Assembly (NCBI GenBank): GCA_019459085.1
Contig: JAIBEW010000003.1
Location: 171,283 to 235,282 of the forward strand
Reading direction: 5' to 3'
Origin: Kaistella sp.
GTDB lineage: Bacteria; Bacteroidota; Bacteroidia; Flavobacteriales; Weeksellaceae
Length of the DNA stretch: 64,000 nucleotides
Positions within the stretch are counted from its first letter, which is position 1; each line of letters opens with the position of its first letter. Shown here one piece after another: positions 43,560-52,119 of the stretch. A program made the translations under genes and the position numbers. The notes beneath the pieces are model-generated. The model saw only the letters and a list, made by a program, of their open reading frames with translations, was not told the DNA's origin and did no database searches.

Positions 43560-44643
43560 AAAAGTTTTATTCATCGACCGCGACGGTACACTGATCAGGG
43601 AGCCGGAAGATTTTCAGAACGACAGTTTTAATAAGCTGGAGTTTCTGCCGTACGCCATCAGCAGCCTTTCGCGTATTGCGCTGGAACTGAACTACGAGCT
43701 GGTCATGGTCAGTAACCAGGATGGTCTCGGTACCGATTCCTTTCCCGAAGATACCTTTTGGCCGGTGCAGAATTTCATCATCAACACATTGGAGAATGAA
43801 GGAGTATCTTTTGCGGATGTCTTCATCGATCCATCTTTCGAATGGGAAAACAAACCCACCCGAAAGCCCGGAACCGGCATGCTCAACAAATACATACACG
43901 GAAATTATGATCTGGCGAATTCCTTCGTGATCGGCGACCGGCTTTCCGATCTGCAGCTTGCGGAGAATTTAGGATCCAAATCAGTATTCATCAGTGAAGA
44001 TCAGTCCTCAACTGCAACTCTGGTAGCGCGCGACTGGCGGGAAGTCTATCAGTATCTCAAATCCGTACCACGGATCGGGAAGGTGAAAAGGGAAACGCTG
44101 GAAACCTCTATCAGCATCGAGCTTAATCTGGATGGAAACGGCGTTTCGGACATCGATACGGGATTGCCGTTTTTTAACCATATGCTGGAGCAGATCTCGA
44201 GACACGGAAATCTGGATCTTACTGTTAAGGTGAAAGGTGATCTCGAAATTGATGAGCACCACACTGTTGAAGATACCGCTATTGCTTTAGGCGACGCATT
44301 TTACAAAGCGCTCGGAAACAAAAAAGGCATTGCCCGTTATGGTTTCCTGCTTCCAATGGACGATTGTCTGGCACAGGTTGCCGTGGATTTTGGCGGCAGA
44401 CCGTGGCTGGTTTGGGAAGCTGATTTTAAAAGAGAGAAAGTAGGTGATATGCCTACCGAACTATTTTTCCATTTCTTTAAATCATTCAGTGATCAGGCAA
44501 GATGCAACCTGAATATTAAAGCCGAAGGAGAGAATGAACACCACAAGATAGAAGCGGTCTTTAAAGCCTTTGCCAAATCGGTGAAAATGGCGGTGAGCAA
44601 AACAGAAAATTATAACATACCAAGCACAAAAGGAATCATATGA
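43552..44643 (+). CDS. hisB: Bifunctional histidinol-phosphatase / imidazoleglycerol-phosphate dehydratase
   Basis: At 363 residues this is the fused form. The N-terminal HAD phosphatase (about 1-165) carries FIDRDGTLIREPEDFQ, with the nucleophile Asp in the DxDGT motif, and FVIGDRLSDLQLAENLG. The C-terminal dehydratase (about 175-363) shows FFNHMLEQISRHG, DEHHTVEDTAIALGDA and a second HHK site (ENEHHKIEAVFKAFA) for the two manganese ions. Both active sites look complete. It ends with a four-base overlap with hisH. Confidence 0.96.
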   Translation: MTKKVLFIDRDGTLIREPEDFQNDSFNKLEFLPYAISSLSRIALELNYELVMVSNQDGLGTDSFPEDTFWPVQNFIINTLENEGVSFADVFIDPSFEWENKPTRKPGTGMLNKYIHGNYDLANSFVIGDRLSDLQLAENLGSKSVFISEDQSSTATLVARDWREVYQYLKSVPRIGKVKRETLETSISIELNLDGNGVSDIDTGLPFFNHMLEQISRHGNLDLTVKVKGDLEIDEHHTVEDTAIALGDAFYKALGNKKGIARYGFLLPMDDCLAQVAVDFGGRPWLVWEADFKREKVGDMPTELFFHFFKSFSDQARCNLNIKAEGENEHHKIEAVFKAFAKSVKMAVSKTENYNIPSTKGII

Positions 44644-45218
44644 TTGCCATACTCAAATACAATGCAGGCAATGCCGTTTCTGTTGAAAATGCGGTACAGC
44701 GACTGGGTTATCAAACGGTAATTACAGACGATTTTGCCCTGCTAAAGACTGCCGCCAAAGTAATCATTCCCGGCGTCGGTGCAGCGGCTCCGGCCATGAA
44801 TTATTTAAAGGAAAAGGGGCTTGATGATATCATAAAATCCCTCACCCAACCGGTCTTGGGGATTTGTCTCGGCATGCAGCTGCTCTGCGATTGGTCTGAA
44901 GAGAGCGATACACAGACTCTGGGAATCTTTAAGAATAAAGTCCTGAAATTTCCGCCAAAGGATTTGGTCCCCCACACCGGCTGGAATAACTTCATTTCTG
45001 TGAAAGGCAGTCTTTTCGAAAATGTTCAGCCACAGGACAACTGTTATTTTGTTCACAGCTATTATGCAGAACTCAGTGAGGAGACCACCGCGGTCACAGA
45101 TTATATTTTACCCTTTTCTGCGGCTTTGCAGAAAGACAATTTTTATGGCACCCAGTTTCACCCGGAGAAATCTGCCGGTCCAGGCCTCCAAATACTAAAA
45201 AACTTTTTACAGTTATGA
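44640..45218 (+). CDS. hisH: Imidazole glycerol phosphate synthase, glutaminase subunit
   Basis: The 192-residue class I glutamine amidotransferase supplies ammonia to HisF. The nucleophile Cys is in [15 protein letters not shown] and the His-Glu pair in TQFHPEKS near the C-terminus. It overlaps hisB and hisA by four bases each, as expected for subunits made together. Confidence 0.96.
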   Translation: MIAILKYNAGNAVSVENAVQRLGYQTVITDDFALLKTAAKVIIPGVGAAAPAMNYLKEKGLDDIIKSLTQPVLGICLGMQLLCDWSEESDTQTLGIFKNKVLKFPPKDLVPHTGWNNFISVKGSLFENVQPQDNCYFVHSYYAELSEETTAVTDYILPFSAALQKDNFYGTQFHPEKSAGPGLQILKNFLQL

Positions 45219-45928
45219 GAATTATTCCGGCCATCGATATTATAGGAGGGAAGTGCGTGCGCCTCACGAAAGGCGATTATTCCACCCAAAAGACATACAG
45301 CGAAAATCCCGTCGAGATGGCGAAAACATTTGAAGATGCAGGAATTCAGTATCTGCATGTCGTGGATCTGGATGGTGCGAAAGCGAAACAGATCATCAAC
45401 TGGAAGACTCTGGAACTGTTGGCATCGCAAACCGGTTTGAATATCGATTTCGGTGGCGGCATAAAGTCGGAGACTGACGTTCTGACGGCTTTTAAATGCG
45501 GTGCGAAACAGATTACTGTAGGAAGTATTGCAGTGCAAAACCCGGCTCTGATGCTGGAGTGGCTGAATCAATACGGCGCTGAAAAAATCATTCTAGGAGC
45601 CGACTGCAAAGACCGCATGATCGCGACCGGCGGCTGGCTCGAAAGCAGCAGTCTGGACGTGCTGAGCTTTGTTCAGGAATATGAAAGTAAAGGCGTAAAA
45701 TACAGCATCGTGACCGATATCGATAAAGACGGAATGCTTTCGGGTCCAGCTTTTGACCTGTATGAGGAAATCATTTCGGAAACCGGCATTCATCTTATTG
45801 CAAGCGGTGGAATTACCACAATAGAAGATCTTACCCGTTTGAAAAATATTGGGTGTGAAGGAGCAATCATCGGTAAAGCCCTCTACGAAGGCACCATTAA
45901 CCTAAAAGAACTGAGTGAATTATGCTGA
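45215..45928 (+). CDS. hisA: ProFAR isomerase
   Basis: The 237-residue (beta/alpha)8 enzyme isomerises the aminoimidazole ribotide intermediate. It begins [19 protein letters not shown], with the catalytic Asp in the first strand, and carries [15 protein letters not shown] and a second phosphate site [12 protein letters not shown]. The sequence is clearly HisA, not TrpF or HisF, from its start and the [11 protein letters not shown] segment. It overlaps hisF by seven bases. Confidence 0.95.
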   Translation: MRIIPAIDIIGGKCVRLTKGDYSTQKTYSENPVEMAKTFEDAGIQYLHVVDLDGAKAKQIINWKTLELLASQTGLNIDFGGGIKSETDVLTAFKCGAKQITVGSIAVQNPALMLEWLNQYGAEKIILGADCKDRMIATGGWLESSSLDVLSFVQEYESKGVKYSIVTDIDKDGMLSGPAFDLYEEIISETGIHLIASGGITTIEDLTRLKNIGCEGAIIGKALYEGTINLKELSELC

Positions 45929-46674
45929 AAAAAAGAATTATCCCGTGTCTGGACATCAGAAACGGGCGAACGGTAAAAGGAATCCGTTTCGGGGACATCA
46001 GGGATGCCGGTGATCCGGTGGAACTCGCTAAACGGTATGTTGCGGAAGGAGCCGACGAACTCGTTTTCCTTGACATCACTGCAACACTGGAAAACCGGAA
46101 AACACTGACGAAACTGGTAACGCGTATTGCTACCGAAATCAATATTCCGTTTACAGTGGGTGGCGGCATCAATACCGCTGAAGATGCAAAAATCCTCATC
46201 GATGCAGGTGCGGATAAAATAAGTGTGAATTCTGCGGCAATTATGCGTCCGGAACTCATCAGTGAAATTGCGCTGTTATTTGGCAGCCAATGTGTGGTGC
46301 TTGCCCTCGATACCAAATTTACAGAGAATGATTGGAAGGTTTTCCGCAGCGGCGGCAGTATTGCAACCGACAGGAATGCGACCGAATGGGCGCAACAGGG
46401 TGCCTCACTCGGGGCCGGAGAAATCCTGCTGACCTCAATGAACGGTGACGGCACAAAAAACGGTTTTTCACTGGATATCTGCCGCGAAGTTTCAGAAGCA
46501 GTCTCAATCCCCGTCATTGCATCAGGAGGTGCAGGTACCAAGGAGCATTTTTCTGAAGTTTTTTCCCAAACCAAGGTTTCCGCCGCGCTTGCGGCCAGTG
46601 TCTTTCATTTCGGTGAAATTCCTATCCCTGAACTTAAACTGTATTTAAAAACCAAAAACATTCCCGTACGATGA
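45922..46674 (+). CDS. hisF: Imidazole glycerol phosphate synthase, cyclase subunit
   Basis: The 250-residue (beta/alpha)8 partner of HisH makes imidazole glycerol phosphate and AICAR. Landmarks are [16 protein letters not shown] (catalytic Asp at CLD), [27 protein letters not shown] (second catalytic Asp in GDGT) and [12 protein letters not shown]. It overlaps hisA and hisIE by a few bases. Confidence 0.96.
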   Translation: MLKKRIIPCLDIRNGRTVKGIRFGDIRDAGDPVELAKRYVAEGADELVFLDITATLENRKTLTKLVTRIATEINIPFTVGGGINTAEDAKILIDAGADKISVNSAAIMRPELISEIALLFGSQCVVLALDTKFTENDWKVFRSGGSIATDRNATEWAQQGASLGAGEILLTSMNGDGTKNGFSLDICREVSEAVSIPVIASGGAGTKEHFSEVFSQTKVSAALAASVFHFGEIPIPELKLYLKTKNIPVR

Positions 46675-47261
46675 TAAAACCTGATTTCAGTAAAACATCC
46701 GGCCTGATTCCCGTAATTATTCAGGATGAAACCAGTCTGCAGATCCTTATGTTGGGCTATATGAATGATGAAGCTTATGAAAAAACCCTTGCTGAGAAGC
46801 GGGTGACCTTTTTCAGCCGGAGTAAAAACCGCCTTTGGACCAAAGGGGAAACCTCCGGAAATTTTCTTTGGGTAAAGGATATGAGAATGGACTGTGATCA
46901 GGATACACTGCTGATCATGGTTATTGCCGACGGGCCAGCCTGTCATACCGGAACAACGTCCTGCTTTTCCACCAAACCTTCAAAAGGCTTTCTGTACAGG
47001 CTTGAGAAAACCATTCATGAGCGGATAGACGGGAATGTGGAAAATTCATATACCAATCAACTCTACAAAAGTGGTCTCAATAAAGTGGCACAAAAAGTGG
47101 GGGAAGAAGCGGTAGAACTGATAATTGAGGCGAAAGACGAAAACGGTGAACTCTTTAAAAACGAAGCCGCCGATCTGCTGTATCACTTCCTGATACTCCT
47201 GAAAGCCAAATCGTTCACCCTGGAGGAAATTGAAGAAATTTTAATGGCGAGGGAAAGTTAA
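46671..47261 (+). CDS. hisIE: Bifunctional phosphoribosyl-AMP cyclohydrolase / phosphoribosyl-ATP pyrophosphohydrolase
   Basis: The 196-residue fusion protein carries out steps two and three of the pathway. The HisI part (about 1-105) has VTFFSRSKNRLWTKGE, MDCDQDTLLIMV and ACHTGTTSCF with the zinc-binding Cys residues. The HisE part (about 110-196) is the MazG-like helical domain with VGEEAVELIIEAKDEN and EAADLLYHFLILL. It is the last gene of the his operon. Confidence 0.95.
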   Translation: MIKPDFSKTSGLIPVIIQDETSLQILMLGYMNDEAYEKTLAEKRVTFFSRSKNRLWTKGETSGNFLWVKDMRMDCDQDTLLIMVIADGPACHTGTTSCFSTKPSKGFLYRLEKTIHERIDGNVENSYTNQLYKSGLNKVAQKVGEEAVELIIEAKDENGELFKNEAADLLYHFLILLKAKSFTLEEIEEILMARES

Positions 47262-47301
47262 GCCTGTGAAAAGTATACCTCGCAACAGTATGATAGGGGA
47301 C

Positions 47302-47326
47302 AAAAAAAGGATGCCGAAAGGCACCC
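47302..47326 (-). terminator. Terminator of the 47345-47599 gene
   Basis: On the minus strand GGGTGCC TTTC GGCATCC (7 bp, one G-U pair) is followed by seven T. Because the his operon ends convergently at 47261, it may also act on the plus strand, but there is no T-run on that side. Confidence 0.7.
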
Positions 47327-47344
47327 GATGATTATTTAAAAGTG

Positions 47345-47599
47345 TTATTTATTGTAGTACAGATGGTTTTCAGAGAGAAAATCAATCAGACTGCTTTCGA
47401 TCTGTTCCTTATTGCTGAGGTAAAACTGTTCCGGGTCGTCTTCGTTGCCGCCGTCTTCTTTTTTACCCAAAAGTATTTTTCTTTCAAAGGATTTTCCGTT
47501 GATTTCAAAGGTTACGTTGCGCACCTGTCCGCCGTTCTCCGTTTCGGTGGAGCCTAACTGAAGGATGGTGATGTCATTTTCCTGAAGTTGAAATGTCAT
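47345..47599 (-). CDS. Small hypothetical protein, 84 residues
   Basis: The soluble acidic protein begins MTFQLQENDITILQLGSTE with GGQVRNVTFEINGKSFERKI and ends with a helical SLIDFLSENHLYYNK. The first half looks like a small beta domain. It is oriented against the his operon with its own terminator. No family is recognised. An open frame on the opposite strand over the same bases has poor codon statistics and was rejected. Confidence 0.6.
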   Translation of the reverse strand: MTFQLQENDITILQLGSTETENGGQVRNVTFEINGKSFERKILLGKKEDGGNEDDPEQFYLSNKEQIESSLIDFLSENHLYYNK

Positions 47600-47702
47600 G
47601 ATTTAGTGTATTTGATATTTTTAATGCTGTTTTGATGAACGAATTTACAATTTTTTTGCAAACGGATTCCTTTCTCCACTGCTTTTTAACATCAGTTTTT
47701 AT

Positions 47703-47710
47703 TATATTTG
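47703..47710 (+). promoter_or_regulatory. -7 box TATATTTG for the NlpC/P60 lipoprotein gene
   Basis: Full TAnnTTTG match, 76 bases before the ATG at 47786. No good -33 TTTG was found. Confidence 0.45.
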
Positions 47711-47785
47711 AAGGGCTTTACAGAACGTACAGAGTGCTGTAATACATTTAGGAAAGTTTAACTCCATCTAAACAGCTTAAGTACA

Positions 47786-48325
47786 ATGAAAAACATTATC
47801 ATCATAATAAGTGCAGCAATTCTTTTGGTTTCCTGTGGAGCCTCCAGAAACGCGGTAGTCAAAAGGGAAATTCCCACCAAAACGGTGAAGAAAACAGAAG
47901 ATCTTCGGAATCTGAATGCCGCTTTCTCAGGGAAGATCTCCAATGCAGTACAAAATCTTATAAAAGATTCAGAAAAATACCTCGGAGCTCCTTACAAATA
48001 TGCCGGAAATACTTCTGCCGGCTTCGACTGTTCCGGTTTTACGGAAAAAGTATACGGCGAGAACAAAGTACAACTTCCACGCAGATCTTCTGATCAGGCT
48101 AATACCGGTAAAGAAATAGAGATTCGCAAGGCCGAACCCGGCGATCTTCTCTTTTTTGCAACAGCCGGCGGAGACAGCGTTTCCCATGTCGGAATCGTAC
48201 ATGACATCGGTTCAGACGGCGAAGTGAAATTCATTCATGCCTCTACCTCAAAAGGGGTCATCATTTCGTCCCTCAACGAAAAATACTGGAACAAAGCCTA
48301 TCTTTTTACACGCAGAGTTTTGTAA
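47786..48325 (+). CDS. NlpC/P60 (C40) peptidase lipoprotein
   Basis: The 179-residue lipoprotein has a lipobox AILLVSCGAS (Cys about 18). Its C-terminal domain (about 65-179) is a cell-wall peptidase with catalytic Cys in SAGFDCSGFTEKVYG, His in SVSHVGIVHD and a polar third residue at IHASTSKG. It likely cleaves peptidoglycan stem peptides from the outer membrane side. It precedes dapD, whose product is a cell-wall precursor enzyme, though they seem to be separately promoted. Confidence 0.9.
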   Translation: MKNIIIIISAAILLVSCGASRNAVVKREIPTKTVKKTEDLRNLNAAFSGKISNAVQNLIKDSEKYLGAPYKYAGNTSAGFDCSGFTEKVYGENKVQLPRRSSDQANTGKEIEIRKAEPGDLLFFATAGGDSVSHVGIVHDIGSDGEVKFIHASTSKGVIISSLNEKYWNKAYLFTRRVL

Positions 48326-48330
48326 ATTTG
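48323..48330 (+). promoter_or_regulatory. Possible -7 box TAAATTTG upstream of dapD
   Basis: Full TAnnTTTG match overlapping the stop codon of the NlpC/P60 gene, 91 bases before the dapD ATG. The leader would contain the short tandem repeat at 48384-48420. Confidence 0.5.
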
Positions 48331-48383
48331 CACCGCCTTTCGCTTAAAGCCTAATGCTTGAAGCTTACCGCTCAAACTTTAAT

Positions 48384-48420
48384 CTAACACCTATAACCTA
48401 ACACCTATAACCTAACACTT
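48384..48420 (+). repeat. Short tandem repeat of 14-bp unit before dapD
   Basis: CTAACACCTATAAC is repeated two full times plus nine bases of a third with a final change, ending directly before the dapD ATG. It contains no T-run or hairpin. Such a repeat in the 5' UTR could vary in copy number, and copy changes would alter leader length. Confidence 0.85.
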
Positions 48421-49230
48421 ATGTTACAGCAAACCATCGAAAATATCTGGGAGAACCGGGAACTATTAAAAGACGCAGAAAGTCAGAAATCCATACGTGA
48501 AGTCATCCGTCAGTTGGATTTGGGCGAACTACGCGTTGCAGAACCTACGGAAAACGGCTGGAAAGTAAATGAATGGGTAAAAAAAGCTGTGGTCATGTAT
48601 TTTCCAATACAGAAAATGGAAACCATTGAAGTGGGACCTTTCGAGTTTCATGATAAAATTCCGTTGAAAAGAAATTATGCAGAAAAAGGAGTGCGTGTTG
48701 TTCCACATGCAGTGGCGCGCGAAGGTGCTTACATCGCTCCAGGAGTGATTCTGATGCCTTCTTATGTGAATATCGGTGCGTATGTAGATTCAGGAACAAT
48801 GGTGGATACCTGGGCCACGGTTGGAAGCTGTGCTCAGATCGGGAAAGATGTTCACCTGAGTGGTGGCGTTGGAATCGGCGGCGTATTGGAGCCGCTTCAG
48901 GCGGCACCGGTAATCATTGAAGACAATGTTTTCGTTGGTTCCCGCTGTATTGTTGTTGAAGGCGTTCATGTAGAAAAAGAAGCAGTTCTGGGAGCAAACG
49001 TTGTGTTGACGGCATCGACCAAAATAATTGATGTTACAGGAGACACTCCTGTTGAAATCAAAGGAAGGGTTCCGGCCCGCTCGGTGGTGATTCCGGGAAG
49101 TTATACGAAACAGTTTCCGGCAGGGGAATATCAGGTTCCGTGTGCACTCATTATCGGACAGCGAAAAGAATCTACCGACAAAAAAACTTCGCTGAACGAC
49201 GCTTTGCGCGAAAATAACGTCGCAGTCTAA
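48421..49230 (+). CDS. dapD: Tetrahydrodipicolinate N-succinyltransferase
   Basis: The 269-residue enzyme of the lysine/diaminopimelate pathway transfers succinyl from succinyl-CoA to tetrahydrodipicolinate. The N-terminal helical domain is followed by left-handed beta-helix hexapeptide repeats (GVILMPSYVNIGAYVDSGTM, then VGSCAQIGKDVHLSGGVGIG). The C-terminus has GRVPARSVVIPGSYTK. The complete set of repeats and a standard length support a functional gene. Confidence 0.95.
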   Translation: MLQQTIENIWENRELLKDAESQKSIREVIRQLDLGELRVAEPTENGWKVNEWVKKAVVMYFPIQKMETIEVGPFEFHDKIPLKRNYAEKGVRVVPHAVAREGAYIAPGVILMPSYVNIGAYVDSGTMVDTWATVGSCAQIGKDVHLSGGVGIGGVLEPLQAAPVIIEDNVFVGSRCIVVEGVHVEKEAVLGANVVLTASTKIIDVTGDTPVEIKGRVPARSVVIPGSYTKQFPAGEYQVPCALIIGQRKESTDKKTSLNDALRENNVAV

Positions 49231-49242
49231 TCAATTACCTTT

Positions 49243-49911
49243 ATGGCGATTCCCAAACAGATTTTCCAGACTTTTAAAACCGAAAAGCTGCCCTGGCTCA
49301 CCCGTTTTTATATCAGGAGAATGCTTAAGCGCAATCCCGGGTATTCTTATCATTTTTATGATGATGAAAAAATCGTCCGTTTTCTTGCTGAAGAATATCC
49401 TGAAGAATACCTGAAAGCCTACAACAGACTCACGATAGGAGCGGCGAAAGCCGATTTCTTCCGGTACGCCATTCTCTATAAAAAAGGCGGAATTTATATT
49501 GATATCGACAGTGGCGTGAGAACCAGATTCAGTGATTTTATAAAAGAAGATGATGTGGCTTTGGTGACCGATGAGGTTCCGCCGACGTATTATGTTCAGT
49601 GGGCGCTTTTCTATGAAGCCGGTCATCCATTTCTGGCCAAAACCATGGAAATGATGCTGGATAATATTAAAACCCACCGTTTTCCGCACAACGTACACAA
49701 AACTACAGGCCCGTCTGTCTACACGCTCGCTGTGAAGGAATGTCTGGAACAAAATCCTGATATTCCGTACCGGTTTATGGAGCCCGATTACGGCAATCAC
49801 ATGCAGTTCAAATACAGAATGGGGAAATTTTTCCTCTACAAAAACAAATCGGAACACTGGAAACGGAAACAGGAACTCACCGATATTATAAAACCGGAGG
49901 AAAACTCATGA
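49243..49911 (+). CDS. Glycosyltransferase of the OCH1/GT32 type
   Basis: The 222-residue sugar transferase has a DxD-like metal site in GGIYIDIDSGV (about 85-95). The start IPKQIFQTFKTEKLP is typical of the Gly_transf_sug family, and the LTIGAAKADFFRYAIL segment is the donor-site helix. It is probably involved in capsule, LPS or glycoprotein synthesis on the cytoplasmic side. It overlaps the following glycosyltransferase gene by four bases, so both likely act in one pathway. Confidence 0.88.
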   Translation: MAIPKQIFQTFKTEKLPWLTRFYIRRMLKRNPGYSYHFYDDEKIVRFLAEEYPEEYLKAYNRLTIGAAKADFFRYAILYKKGGIYIDIDSGVRTRFSDFIKEDDVALVTDEVPPTYYVQWALFYEAGHPFLAKTMEMMLDNIKTHRFPHNVHKTTGPSVYTLAVKECLEQNPDIPYRFMEPDYGNHMQFKYRMGKFFLYKNKSEHWKRKQELTDIIKPEENS

Positions 49912-51008
49912 AAATCGCCTTTGATGCCAAACGTTTTTTCAGCAACGGTTCCGGCCTTGGCAATTATTCCCGGGACTTGGTCCGGATTTTAGCCGCTTAT
50001 TATCCGGAAAACGAATATTTTCTTCTCAATAAAAACAGGACGGAGAGAGGCGCAGAAATACTAAACCTTCCAAATGTTTCATTTATTCCGACCTCGAAAG
50101 GACGTTTCTCGCGACAGTTACAAATGGGTTTGGACGCACAGAAAATCAACGCGGACATTTTCCACGGGCTTTCGGGTGAACTGCCTTTAAAATGGGGTAG
50201 TGAGCCCATTAAAAAGGTAGTGACGATTCACGATCTTATTTTCATCAGATTTCCCCAATACTACAGTTTCTTTGACCGGAAAATTCACTTCTGGAAATTT
50301 AAAAAAGCTGCAGAACAGGCAGATTTGATCATCGCCATCTCGGAACAGACAAAACGCGATATCATCAGCTTTCTCAAAGTTCCCGAAACCAAAATCAAAG
50401 TGATTTATCAGGGCTGTCATCATTCCTTTAAAGAAGAAAAATCTCCGGACTTCCTGCAGTTGGTTAAAGAGAAATTCTCCCTGCCAGAACGGTTTATCCT
50501 GAGCGTGGGAAGTATTGAGGAAAGAAAGAATCTTCTGAAGACCGTAAAAGCCTTACAAGGAACTGAAATTCCATTGGTTGCTGTAGGGAAAAAGACAAAG
50601 TATTACCAAAAGATCAAGCGCTTCATCAGTAAAAATAAGATGGAAAATCAGGTTTTGTTTCCTGAAAATGTTTCGATGCACGAACTTGCAGCGATTTATC
50701 AGCTTGCAAAGGTCTTCGTTTATCCAAGTGTTTTTGAAGGTTTCGGGATTCCGATTATTGAAGCGCTGTTTTCCGGAACTCCTGTTATTGCGGGAAACAC
50801 GAGCAGTCTGCCTGAAGCGGGAGGTGGAGATTCCCTTTATATCCATCCTGAAGACATCGGCGATTTAAAATCAAAAATTATCTTCCTTTGGAACAATGAA
50901 GCCGAAAGAAAACGCCGCGCCGAAAAAGGACTCGTGTACGTTCAGAAATTCGGTGATGAGATTATTGCAAAAAATATGATGGAAATTTATTCCGCATTAG
51001 CAAAATAA
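49908..51008 (+). CDS. Glycosyltransferase family 4 (GT-B)
   Basis: The 366-residue protein has an N-terminal acceptor domain (FDAKRFFSNGSGLGNYSRDL, then HDLIFIRFPQYYSFF) and a C-terminal nucleotide-sugar domain. That domain includes LSVGSIEERKNLLKTV and the EX7E-like segment PSVFEGFGIPIIEALFSGTP, typical of GT4. It works with the preceding glycosyltransferase on a glycan not identified here. Confidence 0.93.
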   Translation: MKIAFDAKRFFSNGSGLGNYSRDLVRILAAYYPENEYFLLNKNRTERGAEILNLPNVSFIPTSKGRFSRQLQMGLDAQKINADIFHGLSGELPLKWGSEPIKKVVTIHDLIFIRFPQYYSFFDRKIHFWKFKKAAEQADLIIAISEQTKRDIISFLKVPETKIKVIYQGCHHSFKEEKSPDFLQLVKEKFSLPERFILSVGSIEERKNLLKTVKALQGTEIPLVAVGKKTKYYQKIKRFISKNKMENQVLFPENVSMHELAAIYQLAKVFVYPSVFEGFGIPIIEALFSGTPVIAGNTSSLPEAGGGDSLYIHPEDIGDLKSKIIFLWNNEAERKRRAEKGLVYVQKFGDEIIAKNMMEIYSALAK

Positions 51009-51044
51009 TCATACATTTATCATGCAGCATCTGTTATGTAATGC

Positions 51045-52070
51045 ATGGAAAATTTCAACCTTAATGCTTTAGTCCGCGAAAATATTAAATCTTTATCCCA
51101 TTATTCGGGGCTGAGAGAGGAATATTTTGATAAAAATGCAAAATTCCTTGATGCCAATGAATCACCTTTCGGAACGTGGAACCGTTATCCTGATTCCTTC
51201 CACTGCGACCTTAAAAAACGCATCGCCGAAATAAAAAATCTGGAATCCGACCGCATTTTCCTCGGAAACGGCAGCGAAGATTTAATTGATCTGATCATCC
51301 GGATTTTTTGTGAACCCAAGAAAGATTCCATTATCGTGATGGATCCCACTTATTCGATGTACGAATATTACGCGGTACTGAATGAAGTAAAGGTGGAAAA
51401 ACTTCAGCTTGATGAAAATTTTGATATCCGTAGGGATGATTTTGATGAGCTGAACGCCCAAAACGCAAAAATTATTTTTTTATGCTCCCCCAATAATCCT
51501 ACCGGCAACTGCGTAAAAAACATTGAATATTTCATTAAAAATTTTAAAGGTTTGGTGGTGGTGGATGAAGCGTATCATCTGTATTCTTCCGAAAATTCAG
51601 CCATTGATCTTTTAGACAAGTACAGCAATCTCATTATTCTGCGTACGCTTTCCAAAGCGTTTGGGATGGCCGGACTGCGGATCGGGATCGGAATATCATC
51701 CAGTGATATTGCGCAGCTCATCAGCAAAGTGAAGCCGCCATATTCCATCAGCAATGCTTCGAAACAGAAAGCGCTTCAGGAACTTCTGAATCTGGAAGCG
51801 ATCAAGGAAAAGATTCAGCAGGTTTTAGTGAGCAGAAACCATTTGCGAGAAAATTTAATCAAAATAGATTGTGTTAAAAAAGTTCACCATACGGAAGCCA
51901 ATTTCCTGCTGGTGGAATTTCATAACGCTGAAAAAGTGTATCAAAATCTGCTGACAGAAAATATTGTCACAAGTCTTAAGCATCCCGAAATACAGAATTG
52001 TATCCGAATTAATGTAGGGACTGAGGAGGACAATGAAAACCTGATCAGTCATTTAAGACTTCAAAAATAA
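51045..52070 (+). CDS. Second HisC-like class I/II aminotransferase
   Basis: At 341 residues this is a paralogue of hisC at 42522 (DANESPFGTWNRYPDSFHCD, IFLGNGSEDLIDL, CSPNNPTGN, TLSKAFGMAGLRIG with the PLP Lys). Both begin with similar phrases (ALVRENIKSLSHYSGLREEY against KLVRKNIQNLAPYSSARDEY) that suggest an old duplication. It stands outside the his operon after two glycosyltransferases. The substrate could be histidinol phosphate, an aromatic amino acid or a sugar-derived ketone; the sequence does not decide. Confidence 0.85.
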   Translation: MENFNLNALVRENIKSLSHYSGLREEYFDKNAKFLDANESPFGTWNRYPDSFHCDLKKRIAEIKNLESDRIFLGNGSEDLIDLIIRIFCEPKKDSIIVMDPTYSMYEYYAVLNEVKVEKLQLDENFDIRRDDFDELNAQNAKIIFLCSPNNPTGNCVKNIEYFIKNFKGLVVVDEAYHLYSSENSAIDLLDKYSNLIILRTLSKAFGMAGLRIGIGISSSDIAQLISKVKPPYSISNASKQKALQELLNLEAIKEKIQQVLVSRNHLRENLIKIDCVKKVHHTEANFLLVEFHNAEKVYQNLLTENIVTSLKHPEIQNCIRINVGTEEDNENLISHLRLQK

Positions 52071-52100
52071 AATCCCGAACCAAAACAGTTCGGGATTTTT
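52069..52100. terminator. Bidirectional terminator between the HisC-like gene and the M28 peptidase gene
   Basis: An 11-bp stem AAATCCCGAAC/GTTCGGGATTT with a 7-base loop, A-rich on one side and T-rich on the other, lies between two convergent genes. Confidence 0.88.
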
Positions 52101-52119
52101 ATAATTTCTTGGTCTACAA

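Noticed and set aside
45897..46574. A 225-codon antisense ORF over hisF
   Set aside because: Ser-rich reverse-frame shadow of hisF; no signal, domain or promoter.
47342..47557. A 71-codon plus-strand ORF after the his operon
   Set aside because: It is the reverse shadow of the 84-residue gene on the minus strand, which has its own terminator.
48384..48420. A CRISPR array
   Set aside because: The units are 14 bp, adjacent without spacers, and no cas gene is present.
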